Shown one piece after another: positions 1-8,329 of a stretch of DNA of 20,047 bases; the first letter of the stretch is position 1, and the number at the start of each line of letters is the position of its first letter. Below the pieces are notes generated by a model. That model worked only from the letters and a program-made list of their open reading frames with translations. It did not search any database and was not told the DNA's origin. Origin of the DNA: JBGTLU01 sp041743935 (GTDB lineage Bacteria; Bacteroidota; Bacteroidia; Sphingobacteriales; Sphingobacteriaceae); NCBI GenBank assembly GCA_041743935.1, contig JBGTLU010000020.1, forward strand, positions 1-20,047, written 5' to 3'. A program made the translations under genes and the position numbers.

Positions 1-1745
1 TTCATATAAAAAATGCATTACGCAGCAAGGGTTATCAAACACCTTTAATTGCTGATATTCATTTTACCCCAAATGCGGCTGAAATTGCAGCCCGAATCAT
101 TGAAAAAGTACGGGTAAACCCGGGTAACTACGTTGATAAAAAGAAGTTTCAACAAATAGAATATACCCAAACCGAGTACGATGCAGAGATTGAAAGAATT
201 AGAAAACGTTTTGAGCCTTTAGTAAAAATTTGCAAAGAATACGGAACGGCAATGCGCATAGGAACCAATCATGGTTCTCTTTCGGATAGAATTATGAGTT
301 GGTATGGCGATACTCCACTCGGGATGGTAGAATCTGCTATGGAATTTATCCGTATTTGCGAAGGTTTAAATTACCATAATTTAGTCATTTCCATGAAAGC
401 AAGCAACACGCAAATAATGGTTCAGGCATATCGCTTATTGGTAGAAACCATGGTAAAAGAAGGGATGAATTATCCACTTCATTTAGGAGTTACAGAGGCT
501 GGAGATGGGGAAGATGGTAGAATAAAATCTGCCGTAGGCATTGGAACTTTATTAGAAGATGGCTTAGGAGATACTATCCGAGTATCGTTAACCGAAGAGC
601 CCGAGTTGGAAGCACCTGTAGCAATTTCTTTAGCACAACGGTACGAAAAACGCAAAACCTTAAACACAAATCATCCTGAACCTAATTCTACAGTCAACCC
701 ATACGAATATAACCGGAGAAAAACTCAAGAGGTACTTAATTTAGGTGCCGGTAATGTGCCTCGTGTTTTTGCTGATTTATCAACCAAAAACCTAAAAGAC
801 CCATTTATTTTAAAAGAAATTGGGTACAATTATTCGGCTTTACTTGATAAATATAATCTGAGTGAAATGGCTGCAGATTTTGTTTTTCTAGGCGATAATT
901 TGCCCTCCTTCAGTTTACCCGGAAACTTAAAGCAAGTTTATAATTATCCAGTTTGGAAGAACTTAACCGATAAAACCAATGCGCATCCATTGGTTAGGTT
1001 TACTGAATTACCAAATGGTTTAGAATTGGATAATGAGTTGAATTTTGTATTGATAGAGGTAGAAGAAATAACGGATGAATTTTTTGCTATTTGTAAGAAT
1101 AATGCTCATTTTATTCCTGTAATTAGTTCTAAATCTAACCATGGTATGACAGCCATAAGAGCAGTTTTCTTTCGATTGTGTGAATTAGACATTGCTTCTC
1201 CCATAGTTATAAAAACCAATTACTCTTTAGCAGATTTAGCCGTAGAAAATCCGCATAACGTGCAGTGTAGCAAAGAAGAAAATTTGCAACTTTATGCTGC
1301 TACAGATTTAGGAGCTTTACTTTTAGATGGTTTTGGCGAAGCAGTCTGGATTTCTGCTCCAGATTTTTCAAATACACTCATTAATTCTACCAGTTTCGGA
1401 ATTTTACAAGCAACTCGCACTCGGATTTCTAAAACAGAATATATCTCATGCCCATCTTGCGGACGCACCTTGTTTGATTTACAAGAAACCACACAATTAA
1501 TTCGAAGTAGAACCGATCATCTTAAAGGAATAAAAATTGGCATCATGGGCTGCATCGTAAACGGTCCTGGCGAAATGGCCGATGCGGATTATGGCTACGT
1601 TGGTACCGGTCCTGGAAAGATTACACTTTATAAAGGAAAAGAAGTAATGCGTAAAAATGTAGATACGGAATATGCTGTGGATGAGTTGATTGAATTGATT
1701 AAAGAAAATGGGAATTGGGTAGAACCACAAGTAGTTGGATTATAA
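1..1745 (+). CDS. ispG: 4-hydroxy-3-methylbut-2-enyl-diphosphate synthase (IspG/GcpE), 5' partial
   Basis: IspG converts 2-C-methyl-erythritol 2,4-cyclodiphosphate to HMBPP in the MEP isoprenoid pathway, using a 4Fe-4S cluster. The frame is open from the left edge; codons start at position 3 and 580 residues are visible, so the true start lies upstream. The first visible residues include PLIADIHF, a conserved strand of the TIM-barrel domain. The C-terminal iron-sulfur domain shows the three cluster cysteines: SCPSC (codons at 1449 and 1458) and GCIVNGPGE (codon at 1551). A long middle segment between barrel and cluster domain matches the enlarged (type II, A*-domain) IspG of Bacteroidota, Chlamydiae and plants. 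The methionine at 252 is internal and is not the start. Identification is very secure. Confidence 0.97.
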   Translation, partial: HIKNALRSKGYQTPLIADIHFTPNAAEIAARIIEKVRVNPGNYVDKKKFQQIEYTQTEYDAEIERIRKRFEPLVKICKEYGTAMRIGTNHGSLSDRIMSWYGDTPLGMVESAMEFIRICEGLNYHNLVISMKASNTQIMVQAYRLLVETMVKEGMNYPLHLGVTEAGDGEDGRIKSAVGIGTLLEDGLGDTIRVSLTEEPELEAPVAISLAQRYEKRKTLNTNHPEPNSTVNPYEYNRRKTQEVLNLGAGNVPRVFADLSTKNLKDPFILKEIGYNYSALLDKYNLSEMAADFVFLGDNLPSFSLPGNLKQVYNYPVWKNLTDKTNAHPLVRFTELPNGLELDNELNFVLIEVEEITDEFFAICKNNAHFIPVISSKSNHGMTAIRAVFFRLCELDIASPIVIKTNYSLADLAVENPHNVQCSKEENLQLYAATDLGALLLDGFGEAVWISAPDFSNTLINSTSFGILQATRTRISKTEYISCPSCGRTLFDLQETTQLIRSRTDHLKGIKIGIMGCIVNGPGEMADADYGYVGTGPGKITLYKGKEVMRKNVDTEYAVDELIELIKENGNWVEPQVVGL

Positions 1746-1750
1746 ACAAA

Positions 1751-1789
1751 TCTAAAACTAAAGTTTAGAGTTTTCCGTATGTTTTTTTT
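1751..1789 (+). terminator. weak candidate terminator after ispG
   Basis: A 6-bp stem TCTAAA/TTTAGA (1751-1756 with 1764-1769) follows the ispG stop. A run of eight T (1782-1789) comes 12 bases after the stem. The stem is short and AT-rich and the spacing to the T run is long, so this is only a candidate. Confidence 0.3.
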
Positions 1790-1888
1790 CAAATCTTTGT
1801 TGTAATGAAAGTATATTCACCAAACATGCTTTTATTTCCAATTAGTTTAAAACAATTATGTTTTAACTATCTGTATTTTAATATATTA

Positions 1889-1900
1889 CCCCCCCCCCCC
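1889..1900. repeat. homopolymer tract of 12 C
   Basis: Twelve consecutive C lie in a very AT-rich spacer, about 70 bases upstream of the -7-like element before the lipoprotein gene at 2011. Runs of this length are prone to slippage during replication and also to sequencing error. The rest of the 265-base spacer holds no ORF that I would call. Confidence 0.9.
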
Positions 1901-1970
1901 GAATCATAAAGCAGTTTCAAATCATAGTTTTAAAGTATTGAGTACCGCCCTAATCGCAATCGATGAATTT

Positions 1971-1978
1971 TACATTTG
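1971..1978 (+). promoter_or_regulatory. Bacteroidota -7 element (TACATTTG) before the lipoprotein gene
   Basis: TACATTTG fits the Bacteroidota housekeeping -7 consensus TAnnTTTG exactly and lies 32 bases before the ATG at 2011. A TTG at 1938-1940 is 30 bases upstream, longer than the usual spacing, so the -33 half is not convincing. Confidence 0.45.
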
Positions 1979-2010
1979 AACATTAAATTTTCACTTAAAT
2001 ACTTTAAACA

Positions 2011-2700
2011 ATGAAAACATTAATAAAATTATCAAAAGGCTTATTAGCCATTATTATTATATCATTAACAATTTCAACTTTAAACTATACTTTAATTTCT
2101 TGCAAAAAGATTGATTATTTTGATGTTGAGGAAATAACAAATCAAAGTAGTCAAATTATAAATTTTAAAGAGGCCTTTGTAAGTATTGCAAGGAAACATA
2201 ATATTGATAAAACTTTATTTCAAGATTTTAAAGGAGATAATATAAATTCGAACATTGATTTTGAATCATTTTTAGAGGAAATTCAGCCATATAGTGTTAG
2301 TTACATTATGTCATATGGTATTTCAGAACAAGAAATACAAGATGCTTTTGGAAATTTTGATGATATTGCAATTACAACTACTGCTTTAATGGTAGCTCAG
2401 ACAAATGAATTATTAGATATGGGCTATACTTTAGATATTTTTGAAGACTCTGATTACATATCTTATTTAGTGAATAATATACTGGGATCTGCATTTGCAC
2501 AAACTGTTGGGGGGTGTGCATTAGAGGCTTTTGGAATTAAAGCAATAATGGATGCAATTGAAGGTTATGCAAACAAAAAGAAATTAGGGGCGAAAGGGAT
2601 TAAGAAACTTATGTTTAAAGTTGCTTCTAAATATTTAGGGGTTGTGGGTACTGCATTATCGATACTTCACTTTGCAGATTGTATGGGCTGGTTTGATTAA
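2011..2700 (+). CDS. putative lipoprotein of unknown function with hydrophobic, Cys-bounded C-terminal tail
   Basis: I do not recognise this 229-residue protein. The N-terminus has lysines, a long hydrophobic stretch (about 11-29) and a lipobox LISC with Cys31, so it is probably exported and lipidated. Residues 35-160 are acidic and polar. From Gly167-Gly168-Cys169 the character changes: the last 60 or so residues are hydrophobic with clusters of Lys (about 189-201), followed by a Gly/Val/Ala-rich segment and a second Cys at 224 near the C-terminus (DCMGW). This tail looks like a membrane-active or bacteriocin-like peptide, but that is inference from composition only. The gene is visibly AT-richer than its neighbours. 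A 62-residue membrane protein starts 10 bases downstream. The ATG start is preferred because the signal sequence begins right there. Confidence 0.75.
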   Translation: MKTLIKLSKGLLAIIIISLTISTLNYTLISCKKIDYFDVEEITNQSSQIINFKEAFVSIARKHNIDKTLFQDFKGDNINSNIDFESFLEEIQPYSVSYIMSYGISEQEIQDAFGNFDDIAITTTALMVAQTNELLDMGYTLDIFEDSDYISYLVNNILGSAFAQTVGGCALEAFGIKAIMDAIEGYANKKKLGAKGIKKLMFKVASKYLGVVGTALSILHFADCMGWFD

Positions 2701-2710
2701 TTGGAATGTT

Positions 2711-2899
2711 ATGTTGAAATATCTTATTTTGGTATTAATTATAACCGGTGTTGTGATAATACTAGTTGAATTGTGGCATTTAATTTTTAGAAGTAATGTT
2801 AAAACTGAGTTAATTTCTTTAAAGACAAAGTATTATTTATCATTACTAATTATAGCTGGTTTTGTAATTCATTCAATCATCAACCGCATGATTTTTTAG
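2711..2899 (+). CDS. small two-helix membrane protein, unknown function
   Basis: This 62-residue protein has two predicted membrane helices (about residues 3-24 and 43-60) joined by a short basic/polar loop. The frame is open further upstream (to 2642), but those residues overlap the previous gene and do not look like coding sequence; the ATG at 2711, 10 bases after the upstream stop, gives a clean membrane protein. The size, topology and tight position after an exported protein recall immunity proteins or small membrane chaperones, but there is no motif to support either. The coding status rests on hydrophobic periodicity and spacing. Confidence 0.6.
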   Translation: MLKYLILVLIITGVVIILVELWHLIFRSNVKTELISLKTKYYLSLLIIAGFVIHSIINRMIF

Positions 2900-2910
2900 A
2901 TCAATCTATT

Positions 2911-2970
2911 AGCTTGCCAAAGCATGGTAAATTCACAAATTTATGGTTTGCTATGTTTTAGCAAGCTTTT
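2911..2970 (+). terminator. structured inverted-repeat region, possible terminator
   Basis: Outer arms AGCTTGC (2911-2917) and GCAAGCT (2961-2967) are followed by TTT. Inside is a second pair, TAAATT/AATTTA, around the 3-4 base centre near 2934. It lies just after the small membrane protein gene and before hemA, where a terminator would be expected, but the outer loop is long and the T run short. Confidence 0.4.
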
Positions 2971-3101
2971 AATTTGAATTAAAGGTTAATTTTATGTTTT
3001 TATTTTCTTTAATTTATATTCCGTCTAAATAAGCTATCTGACACTATTCTGACAATTCAGGAATCGATAATAACGACATTTGATTTCGTAATAGATTTTA
3101 A

Positions 3102-4328
3102 TTGAACCACCTAAGAATTATAGCTTTTACTCACAAAAACATTGGTTTATCCACATTGGGTAAATTAGTGTTAGATGCAGAGCAATTACAAACCTTTCTT
3201 CCATACTTAAAAACTAAGTTTAATTGGTCAGAATTGTTTGTGGTAAGCACTTGCAATAGAGTGGAGTTTATTTTTGCATCTGAAAGTGTAATAGACAAAC
3301 CAGAAGTAGAAAGTTTGGTAGAAAGTTTTCCGGTAAAATTATCTTCAACAGAAGTCGCACATTTTGTTAAACAATCCGAAATTTACCAAGAGAAAAATGC
3401 CTTAGAGCATTTATTGCGAGTTTCTTGCTCATTAGAATCCATGGTAGTAGGCGAAAAAGAAATTTTAGCTCAAGTACGCAAAGATTACGAAACGGCAAAA
3501 TGCTTAGGATTGACCGGCGACTTACTTCGTTTGGTGATGAACCGAGTGGTAAAAACAGCCAAAGAAGTATATACGCATACCGATATTTCTAAAAAGCCAA
3601 TTTCTGTAGTTTCTATCGCTTATCGCACTTTGCGCTCACTTAATTTTCCGAAGAACACCCGTTTTCTGATCATAGGCTCGGGAGTAACTAATCAGCATTT
3701 TGGCAAGTATCTGAAAAAACATGGCTTTTCTGATTTTTCTGTCTTTAATAGAACTCTAGAAAACGCCCAAAAACTAGCTAAAGATTTACAAGCAAACGCC
3801 TATCCTTTAGAAGATTTATATACCTTCAAAAACGGTTTTGATGTAATCATCACCTGCACTGGCGCTACGGAGCCAATCATCCACCAAAAACTATACAATC
3901 AACTAGTAAATTCTGAGGAAAGTAAAAAGTTAATTATTGATTTAGCCGTTCCGAATGATACTGCAGAGGAAGTAAAAAATAATAAGCATTTAACTTACGT
4001 AAACATAGAGTCGTTACAACAAATTGCCGAGCAAAATAAAGCAGAACGCTACAAAGAATTGGCTGCAGCCGAAGCTATAATAGAGCAAAACATCGAAGAG
4101 TTTAAGCCCATTTTAAAACAAAGAAAAGTGGAACTAGCCATGCGACAAGTTCCGGAACAAATAAAAGCAATCCGACAGGTTGCAACCGAAGAAATTTTCG
4201 CAAAAGAAATCAACGAATTAGATGCTCATTCAAGAGAAGTTCTAGAAAAAGTATTGAATTATGTTGAGAAAAAATACATTAAAGTACCCATGGTAATGGC
4301 CAAAGATATTTTAGTGAAAGAAGCTTAA
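3102..4328 (+). CDS. hemA: glutamyl-tRNA reductase
   Basis: GluTR reduces glutamyl-tRNA to glutamate-1-semialdehyde with NADPH, the first committed step of C5 tetrapyrrole synthesis. The 408-residue length is typical. The catalytic cysteine is Cys51 in VSTCNRVE. SLESMVVGEKEIL is the conserved substrate-binding segment, and IIGSGVTNQHFG (about 189-200) is the NADPH-binding loop. A helical dimerisation region closes the protein. The start is a TTG codon: the conserved N-terminal strand (LRIIAFTHK) begins immediately after it and no ATG or GTG fits. It opens a compact run of heme genes, with hemCD 36 bases downstream in the same frame. I see no clear promoter; GACATTTG at 3075-3082 misses the -7 consensus by one base. 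Confidence 0.97.
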   Translation: MNHLRIIAFTHKNIGLSTLGKLVLDAEQLQTFLPYLKTKFNWSELFVVSTCNRVEFIFASESVIDKPEVESLVESFPVKLSSTEVAHFVKQSEIYQEKNALEHLLRVSCSLESMVVGEKEILAQVRKDYETAKCLGLTGDLLRLVMNRVVKTAKEVYTHTDISKKPISVVSIAYRTLRSLNFPKNTRFLIIGSGVTNQHFGKYLKKHGFSDFSVFNRTLENAQKLAKDLQANAYPLEDLYTFKNGFDVIITCTGATEPIIHQKLYNQLVNSEESKKLIIDLAVPNDTAEEVKNNKHLTYVNIESLQQIAEQNKAERYKELAAAEAIIEQNIEEFKPILKQRKVELAMRQVPEQIKAIRQVATEEIFAKEINELDAHSREVLEKVLNYVEKKYIKVPMVMAKDILVKEA

Positions 4329-4364
4329 ATCTTTCCATCCATCTCTCTAATAGAATTTATTCCA

Positions 4365-5939
4365 TTGAAAAATAATCCCATAAAAAAAATTACAATAGGT
4401 TCTAGAGGCAGCGATTTAGCTCTATGGCAAGCAAATTTCGTGAAAGAGGAGTTACAAAAGCTTGGAGCAACAGTACGTATCAAAATTCTTAAAACCAAGG
4501 GAGATAAAATACAAGATTTAAGTTTTGATAAATTAGAAGGTAAAGGCTTTTTCACAAAAGAATTAGAAGATGCATTGTTAAATAATGAGATTGATTTAGC
4601 TGTTCACTCGCACAAAGATTTACCTACCACTTCACCTAAAGGGTTGGTAATTGCTGCAGTATCCGATCGCGAAGACCCCTCAGAACTACTCCTCATTCAT
4701 CCTTCTGCTGTTGACGAAACCCAATTACTATCTATCAAAAAAAATGCAGTGATTGGTACATCATCTGCCAGAAGAAAATCACAATTATTAGGTTTCAGAC
4801 CCGACGTACAACTAACTGATATAAGAGGAAACGTTCCTACCCGTATTCAGAAATTGCGCGATAAAAAATACGATGGAATCATGCTTGCAAAAGCAGGTAT
4901 TATGCGTTTAAATCTAGATTTATCCGATTTTTTAACAAAAGATTTAAAACCAAACTATTTCATTCCTGCTCCAGCGCAAGGGGTTTTAGCTTTGCAAATT
5001 AGAGAAACCGATTCGGATTTGTTTGAGTTTTTGCAGCCAATGAACAACCAATATGTTCAAGAAACCATAGCTGTAGAACGTAAGGTTTTAAATCTTTTAG
5101 ATGGTGGGTGTCAGCTACCTTTAGGGGCCTATTGCATCAAAGAAAATAATGTATTTAAAGTTTGGGCTGCACGAGCAGATAGCTGGAATTCTTTTCCGAA
5201 ACGAATATATCGCGAGAGCAAAACAACCGAAGGATTAGCACATGAATTGGTTTCATCGCTAAAAGCAATAACTAATAAATCTGTTTTTATTAGTAGAGAT
5301 TTATCCGAAACCGATTTTATCTATCGTGCATTATCTGCACATCAGTTTAGCGTATCCGCAAAATCATTAATACAAATAAGTAAAGTAAGATTTAGTTCTG
5401 TTCCCCAAACAGATTGGATATTTTTTTCCAGTAGAAATTCCGTTCGGTTTTTCTTCGAACAAGAGCCAATCATCCAACCCAATACAAAATTTGCTGTTAT
5501 TGGCAAAGGTACAGAGTCTGTTTTGCGAGAATTTGGAAAGATTCCACATTTTGTTGGCCACCATGTAGATACCTTACAGACTGCCAAAGAATTTAGAACC
5601 ATTTTAGGCGATGAAAGTGTGTTATTTCCTGGGGCTAAAGATTCGCTAAGATCCATACAAAAAGAATTAGCATTTACCAATCACATACACGAGGTATCTG
5701 TTTACCGAACTGATTTTAATCCAAGTCAAGTAGCTGCTGCAGACATATACATTTTCACTAGTCCGTCTAATGTAGAATCATTTTTTACAGAAAATACTTT
5801 AGCACCAGATGCAAAAGTGCTTGGGATGGGATTAAGTACAAGCAGAGCGTTAGAATCTCATGGAGTTAAGAATTGTATCATTCCTGTATCACCTGATGAG
5901 GTTGGGTTAACGGAGGCTGTTTTTAGCCTGCCAATTTAA
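4365..5939 (+). CDS. hemC: fused hydroxymethylbilane synthase / uroporphyrinogen-III synthase (HemC-HemD)
   Basis: The 524-residue protein joins two successive heme enzymes. Residues 1 to about 300 are porphobilinogen deaminase, which links four porphobilinogens: N-terminal IGSRGSDLALWQA, the catalytic Asp85 in HSHKDLP, and the dipyrromethane cofactor cysteine Cys249 in DGGCQLPLG. Residues from about 305 to 524 are a uroporphyrinogen-III synthase-like domain, which cyclises the product with inversion of ring D; recognisable pieces are GKGTESVL, VLFPGAKDS and IFTSPSNVESFF. HemC alone is usually about 310 residues, so the extension is a full domain and no separate hemD is present nearby. The start is TTG: the conserved motif begins at residue 10 and there is no alternative ATG. 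hemB follows after 12 bases. Confidence 0.95.
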   Translation: MKNNPIKKITIGSRGSDLALWQANFVKEELQKLGATVRIKILKTKGDKIQDLSFDKLEGKGFFTKELEDALLNNEIDLAVHSHKDLPTTSPKGLVIAAVSDREDPSELLLIHPSAVDETQLLSIKKNAVIGTSSARRKSQLLGFRPDVQLTDIRGNVPTRIQKLRDKKYDGIMLAKAGIMRLNLDLSDFLTKDLKPNYFIPAPAQGVLALQIRETDSDLFEFLQPMNNQYVQETIAVERKVLNLLDGGCQLPLGAYCIKENNVFKVWAARADSWNSFPKRIYRESKTTEGLAHELVSSLKAITNKSVFISRDLSETDFIYRALSAHQFSVSAKSLIQISKVRFSSVPQTDWIFFSSRNSVRFFFEQEPIIQPNTKFAVIGKGTESVLREFGKIPHFVGHHVDTLQTAKEFRTILGDESVLFPGAKDSLRSIQKELAFTNHIHEVSVYRTDFNPSQVAAADIYIFTSPSNVESFFTENTLAPDAKVLGMGLSTSRALESHGVKNCIIPVSPDEVGLTEAVFSLPI

Positions 5940-5951
5940 ATCGAAAACAAA

Positions 5952-6947
5952 ATGGAAACAACGCGTAAAATAGATAATCTTATTTCTCGACCAAGACGTT
6001 TGAGAAAAAATGCCATAATCCGCGAGATGGTGGCTGAAACACGTTTATCAAAAAACATGTTTGTTTATCCATATTTTGTAGTAGATGGTGTAAACGTTGT
6101 GCGATCTATTGATGCTATGCCAGGTATTCATCATTTTTCAATAGATATGTTATTGGAAGATGTTGCCAAAGGCTTGGACTTAGGAATAAATAAAATTTTA
6201 CTTTTTGGAGTTGGAGAACAAAAATCGGATGATGCAAGTTCTGCCCATTCTGCTAATTCTATAGTAGTCAAAGCTGTTAAAGCATTAAGAGAAAGATTTA
6301 AGGAAGATATTTACATCATCACAGATGTTTGTACTTGTGCTTACACTACTCATGGGCATTGTGGTATTTTGCAGGAAGATTACGTAAAAAACGACGAAAC
6401 AGTAGCAGTTTTAGCTAAAATGGCGCTAAGCCACGCTAAAGCTGGTGCGGATATGGTAGCTCCTTCCGATATGATGGATGGTAGAATTGGCGAAATTCGT
6501 AGAACCTTGGATAATAATGGGTACGAAAACACAGCTATCATGTCTTACTCTGTAAAGTTTGCTTCTGCTTATTATGGTCCATTTAGAGAAGCTGCAGATT
6601 CGGCTCCAAACAAAGGAGACAGAAAAGCATATCAAATGGATTGCAGAAACAATAACGAAGCCCTTCACGAAGCATTTTTAGATGAAGAAGAAGGAGCAGA
6701 TATTCTCATGATAAAACCAGCTTTAGCTTATTTAGATATCATATCAGAAGTAAAAAAATCAACAAATTTACCGGTAGCATGTTATAATGTATCGGGGGAG
6801 TATTCCATGATAAAAGCAGCAGCACAACGTGGCTGGATAGATGAGCAAAAAGTAGTAATGGAAAATATGTATGCCTTTGCTAGAGCGGGGGCAAGTATCA
6901 TCATTACGTATCATATTCGGGATATTTTAACCAATAAGTGGTTATAA
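5952..6947 (+). CDS. hemB: porphobilinogen synthase (delta-aminolevulinic acid dehydratase)
   Basis: HemB condenses two 5-aminolevulinate molecules to porphobilinogen. The 331-residue length is normal. The two Schiff-base lysines are Lys202 (SVKFASAYYGPF) and Lys255 (MIKPALAYLD). The metal-binding segment DVCTCAYTTHGHCG has all three cysteines (127, 129 and 137), which marks the zinc-dependent class rather than the Asp-rich magnesium class. RPRRLR near the N-terminus and APSDMMDGR are further family signatures. The ATG lies 12 bases after hemCD and hemL starts 19 bases after the stop, consistent with one operon. Confidence 0.98.
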   Translation: METTRKIDNLISRPRRLRKNAIIREMVAETRLSKNMFVYPYFVVDGVNVVRSIDAMPGIHHFSIDMLLEDVAKGLDLGINKILLFGVGEQKSDDASSAHSANSIVVKAVKALRERFKEDIYIITDVCTCAYTTHGHCGILQEDYVKNDETVAVLAKMALSHAKAGADMVAPSDMMDGRIGEIRRTLDNNGYENTAIMSYSVKFASAYYGPFREAADSAPNKGDRKAYQMDCRNNNEALHEAFLDEEEGADILMIKPALAYLDIISEVKKSTNLPVACYNVSGEYSMIKAAAQRGWIDEQKVVMENMYAFARAGASIIITYHIRDILTNKWL

Positions 6948-6966
6948 TTAAAAGTTTAAGATTACC

Positions 6967-8328
6967 ATGTTAGGATTATTTAAAAGAACAGAAACAGAAG
7001 ATATACCGGTTTCAACTGTAGGAAAACAAGACATTTCAAGAGAGAAATCAGCTGAATTATACGAAAAAGCAAAGCAGTTTTTTCCTGGTGGTGTGAATTC
7101 ACCTGTACGAGCATTTAAATCGGTAGGTGGAACACCTATTTTTATTGAACGAGGTGATGGCTGTTTTCTTTGGGATGCCGATGGAAATAAATTTATTGAT
7201 TTTTGTTGCTCTTGGGGCCCATTAATCTTAGGACATAATCATCCAAAAATTAAAAGCAAAGTTGTTCAAACCATTGAAAATGGGACTTCGTTTGGTGCTC
7301 CAACTGCATTAGAAAATCAGTTAGCAGAACTTATTATTAAGAATAATAGTTACGTTGAAAAAATCAGGTTTGTAAGTTCCGGTACCGAAGCTGTTATGTC
7401 GGCAATTCGTTTGGCAAGAGGCATAACTGGCAAAGATAAAATCCTGAAATTTGAAGGTTGTTACCACGGTCATTTAGATAGTTTATTGGTAAAAGCAGGA
7501 TCGGGTTTGGTAACATTTGGCGAATCTACATCGGCAGGTATACCTAAAAGTTTTGCTAAAGAAACGGTAGTTATCCCTTTAAATAACCTGGATACTTTGC
7601 AATTAGCTTTTGATAAACACAAAGAGAAATTAGCTGCCGTAATTATTGAACCCATTCCAGCAAATAATGGGTTATTGTTACAGGATAAAGAATATCTACA
7701 AAAACTAAGAGAATTATGTACTGAACATGGCGTTTTACTCATTTTTGATGAAGTTATTTCTGGATTTAGAGTAGGTTTTGAAGGAGCTGCAGGTTATTAC
7801 CAAATTCAACCAGATATTGTTACATATGGCAAAATAGTGGGAGGCGGTTTGCCTGTGGGATGTTATGGAGCAAGTGCCGAAATTATGTCTAACATTTCTC
7901 CAGATGGCGGGGTTTACCAAGCTGGTACACTTTCCGGAAATCCGGTGGCAATGGCAGCTGGCATCGCACAACTAACCGAATTGCTGAGTATGGGCTTTTA
8001 TAAAAACTTGAACAAGAAAACCGAAGAGTTTGTAGAAGCCATTCAACGATTTGCAACCGCCAGAAATTACAAGTTTAAGGTGTTTCATGTTGGATCTATA
8101 TTTTGGTTTGCATTTACAGATAAACCTAAAATCCAATCTTCGGCAGATATAAATCCGGAGAGCATGGAAAATTTTCGCAAATTTCATCGCGAGTTATTAA
8201 ACCGAGGCGTATATTTTGGTCCTTCCGGATACGAAGTAGGGTTTATATCGTCGGCTCATACTAAAGTGGATCTAGAAGTAGCAAAAAGAGCTATTTTTGA
8301 ATCGCTAGATTTTACATTTAAGAAATAA
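6967..8328 (+). CDS. hemL: glutamate-1-semialdehyde 2,1-aminomutase
   Basis: HemL is a PLP enzyme that converts the HemA product to 5-aminolevulinate. FPGGVNSPVRAFKSVGG is the family signature near the N-terminus, FVSSGTEAVMSAIRLARG binds the PLP phosphate, and Lys289 in TYGKIVGGGLPVG is the PLP lysine. At 453 residues it is about 20 longer than typical; the extra residues are a hydrophilic N-terminal extension before the first conserved helix. An initiation further in is possible, but no ATG is available before the conserved region. The histidine kinase gene begins one base after the stop, so translation is probably coupled. Confidence 0.97.
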   Translation: MLGLFKRTETEDIPVSTVGKQDISREKSAELYEKAKQFFPGGVNSPVRAFKSVGGTPIFIERGDGCFLWDADGNKFIDFCCSWGPLILGHNHPKIKSKVVQTIENGTSFGAPTALENQLAELIIKNNSYVEKIRFVSSGTEAVMSAIRLARGITGKDKILKFEGCYHGHLDSLLVKAGSGLVTFGESTSAGIPKSFAKETVVIPLNNLDTLQLAFDKHKEKLAAVIIEPIPANNGLLLQDKEYLQKLRELCTEHGVLLIFDEVISGFRVGFEGAAGYYQIQPDIVTYGKIVGGGLPVGCYGASAEIMSNISPDGGVYQAGTLSGNPVAMAAGIAQLTELLSMGFYKNLNKKTEEFVEAIQRFATARNYKFKVFHVGSIFWFAFTDKPKIQSSADINPESMENFRKFHRELLNRGVYFGPSGYEVGFISSAHTKVDLEVAKRAIFESLDFTFKK

Positions 8329-8329
8329 C

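Noticed and set aside
252..254. ATG as start of ispG
   Set aside because: The frame is open to the left edge and upstream codons encode conserved IspG barrel residues.
2642..2710. Earlier start for the small membrane protein
   Set aside because: These codons overlap the end of the lipoprotein gene in another frame; the ATG at 2711 gives a normal membrane helix.
7470..8187. Several minus-strand ORFs opposite hemL
   Set aside because: They are antisense shadows of a clearly conserved enzyme.
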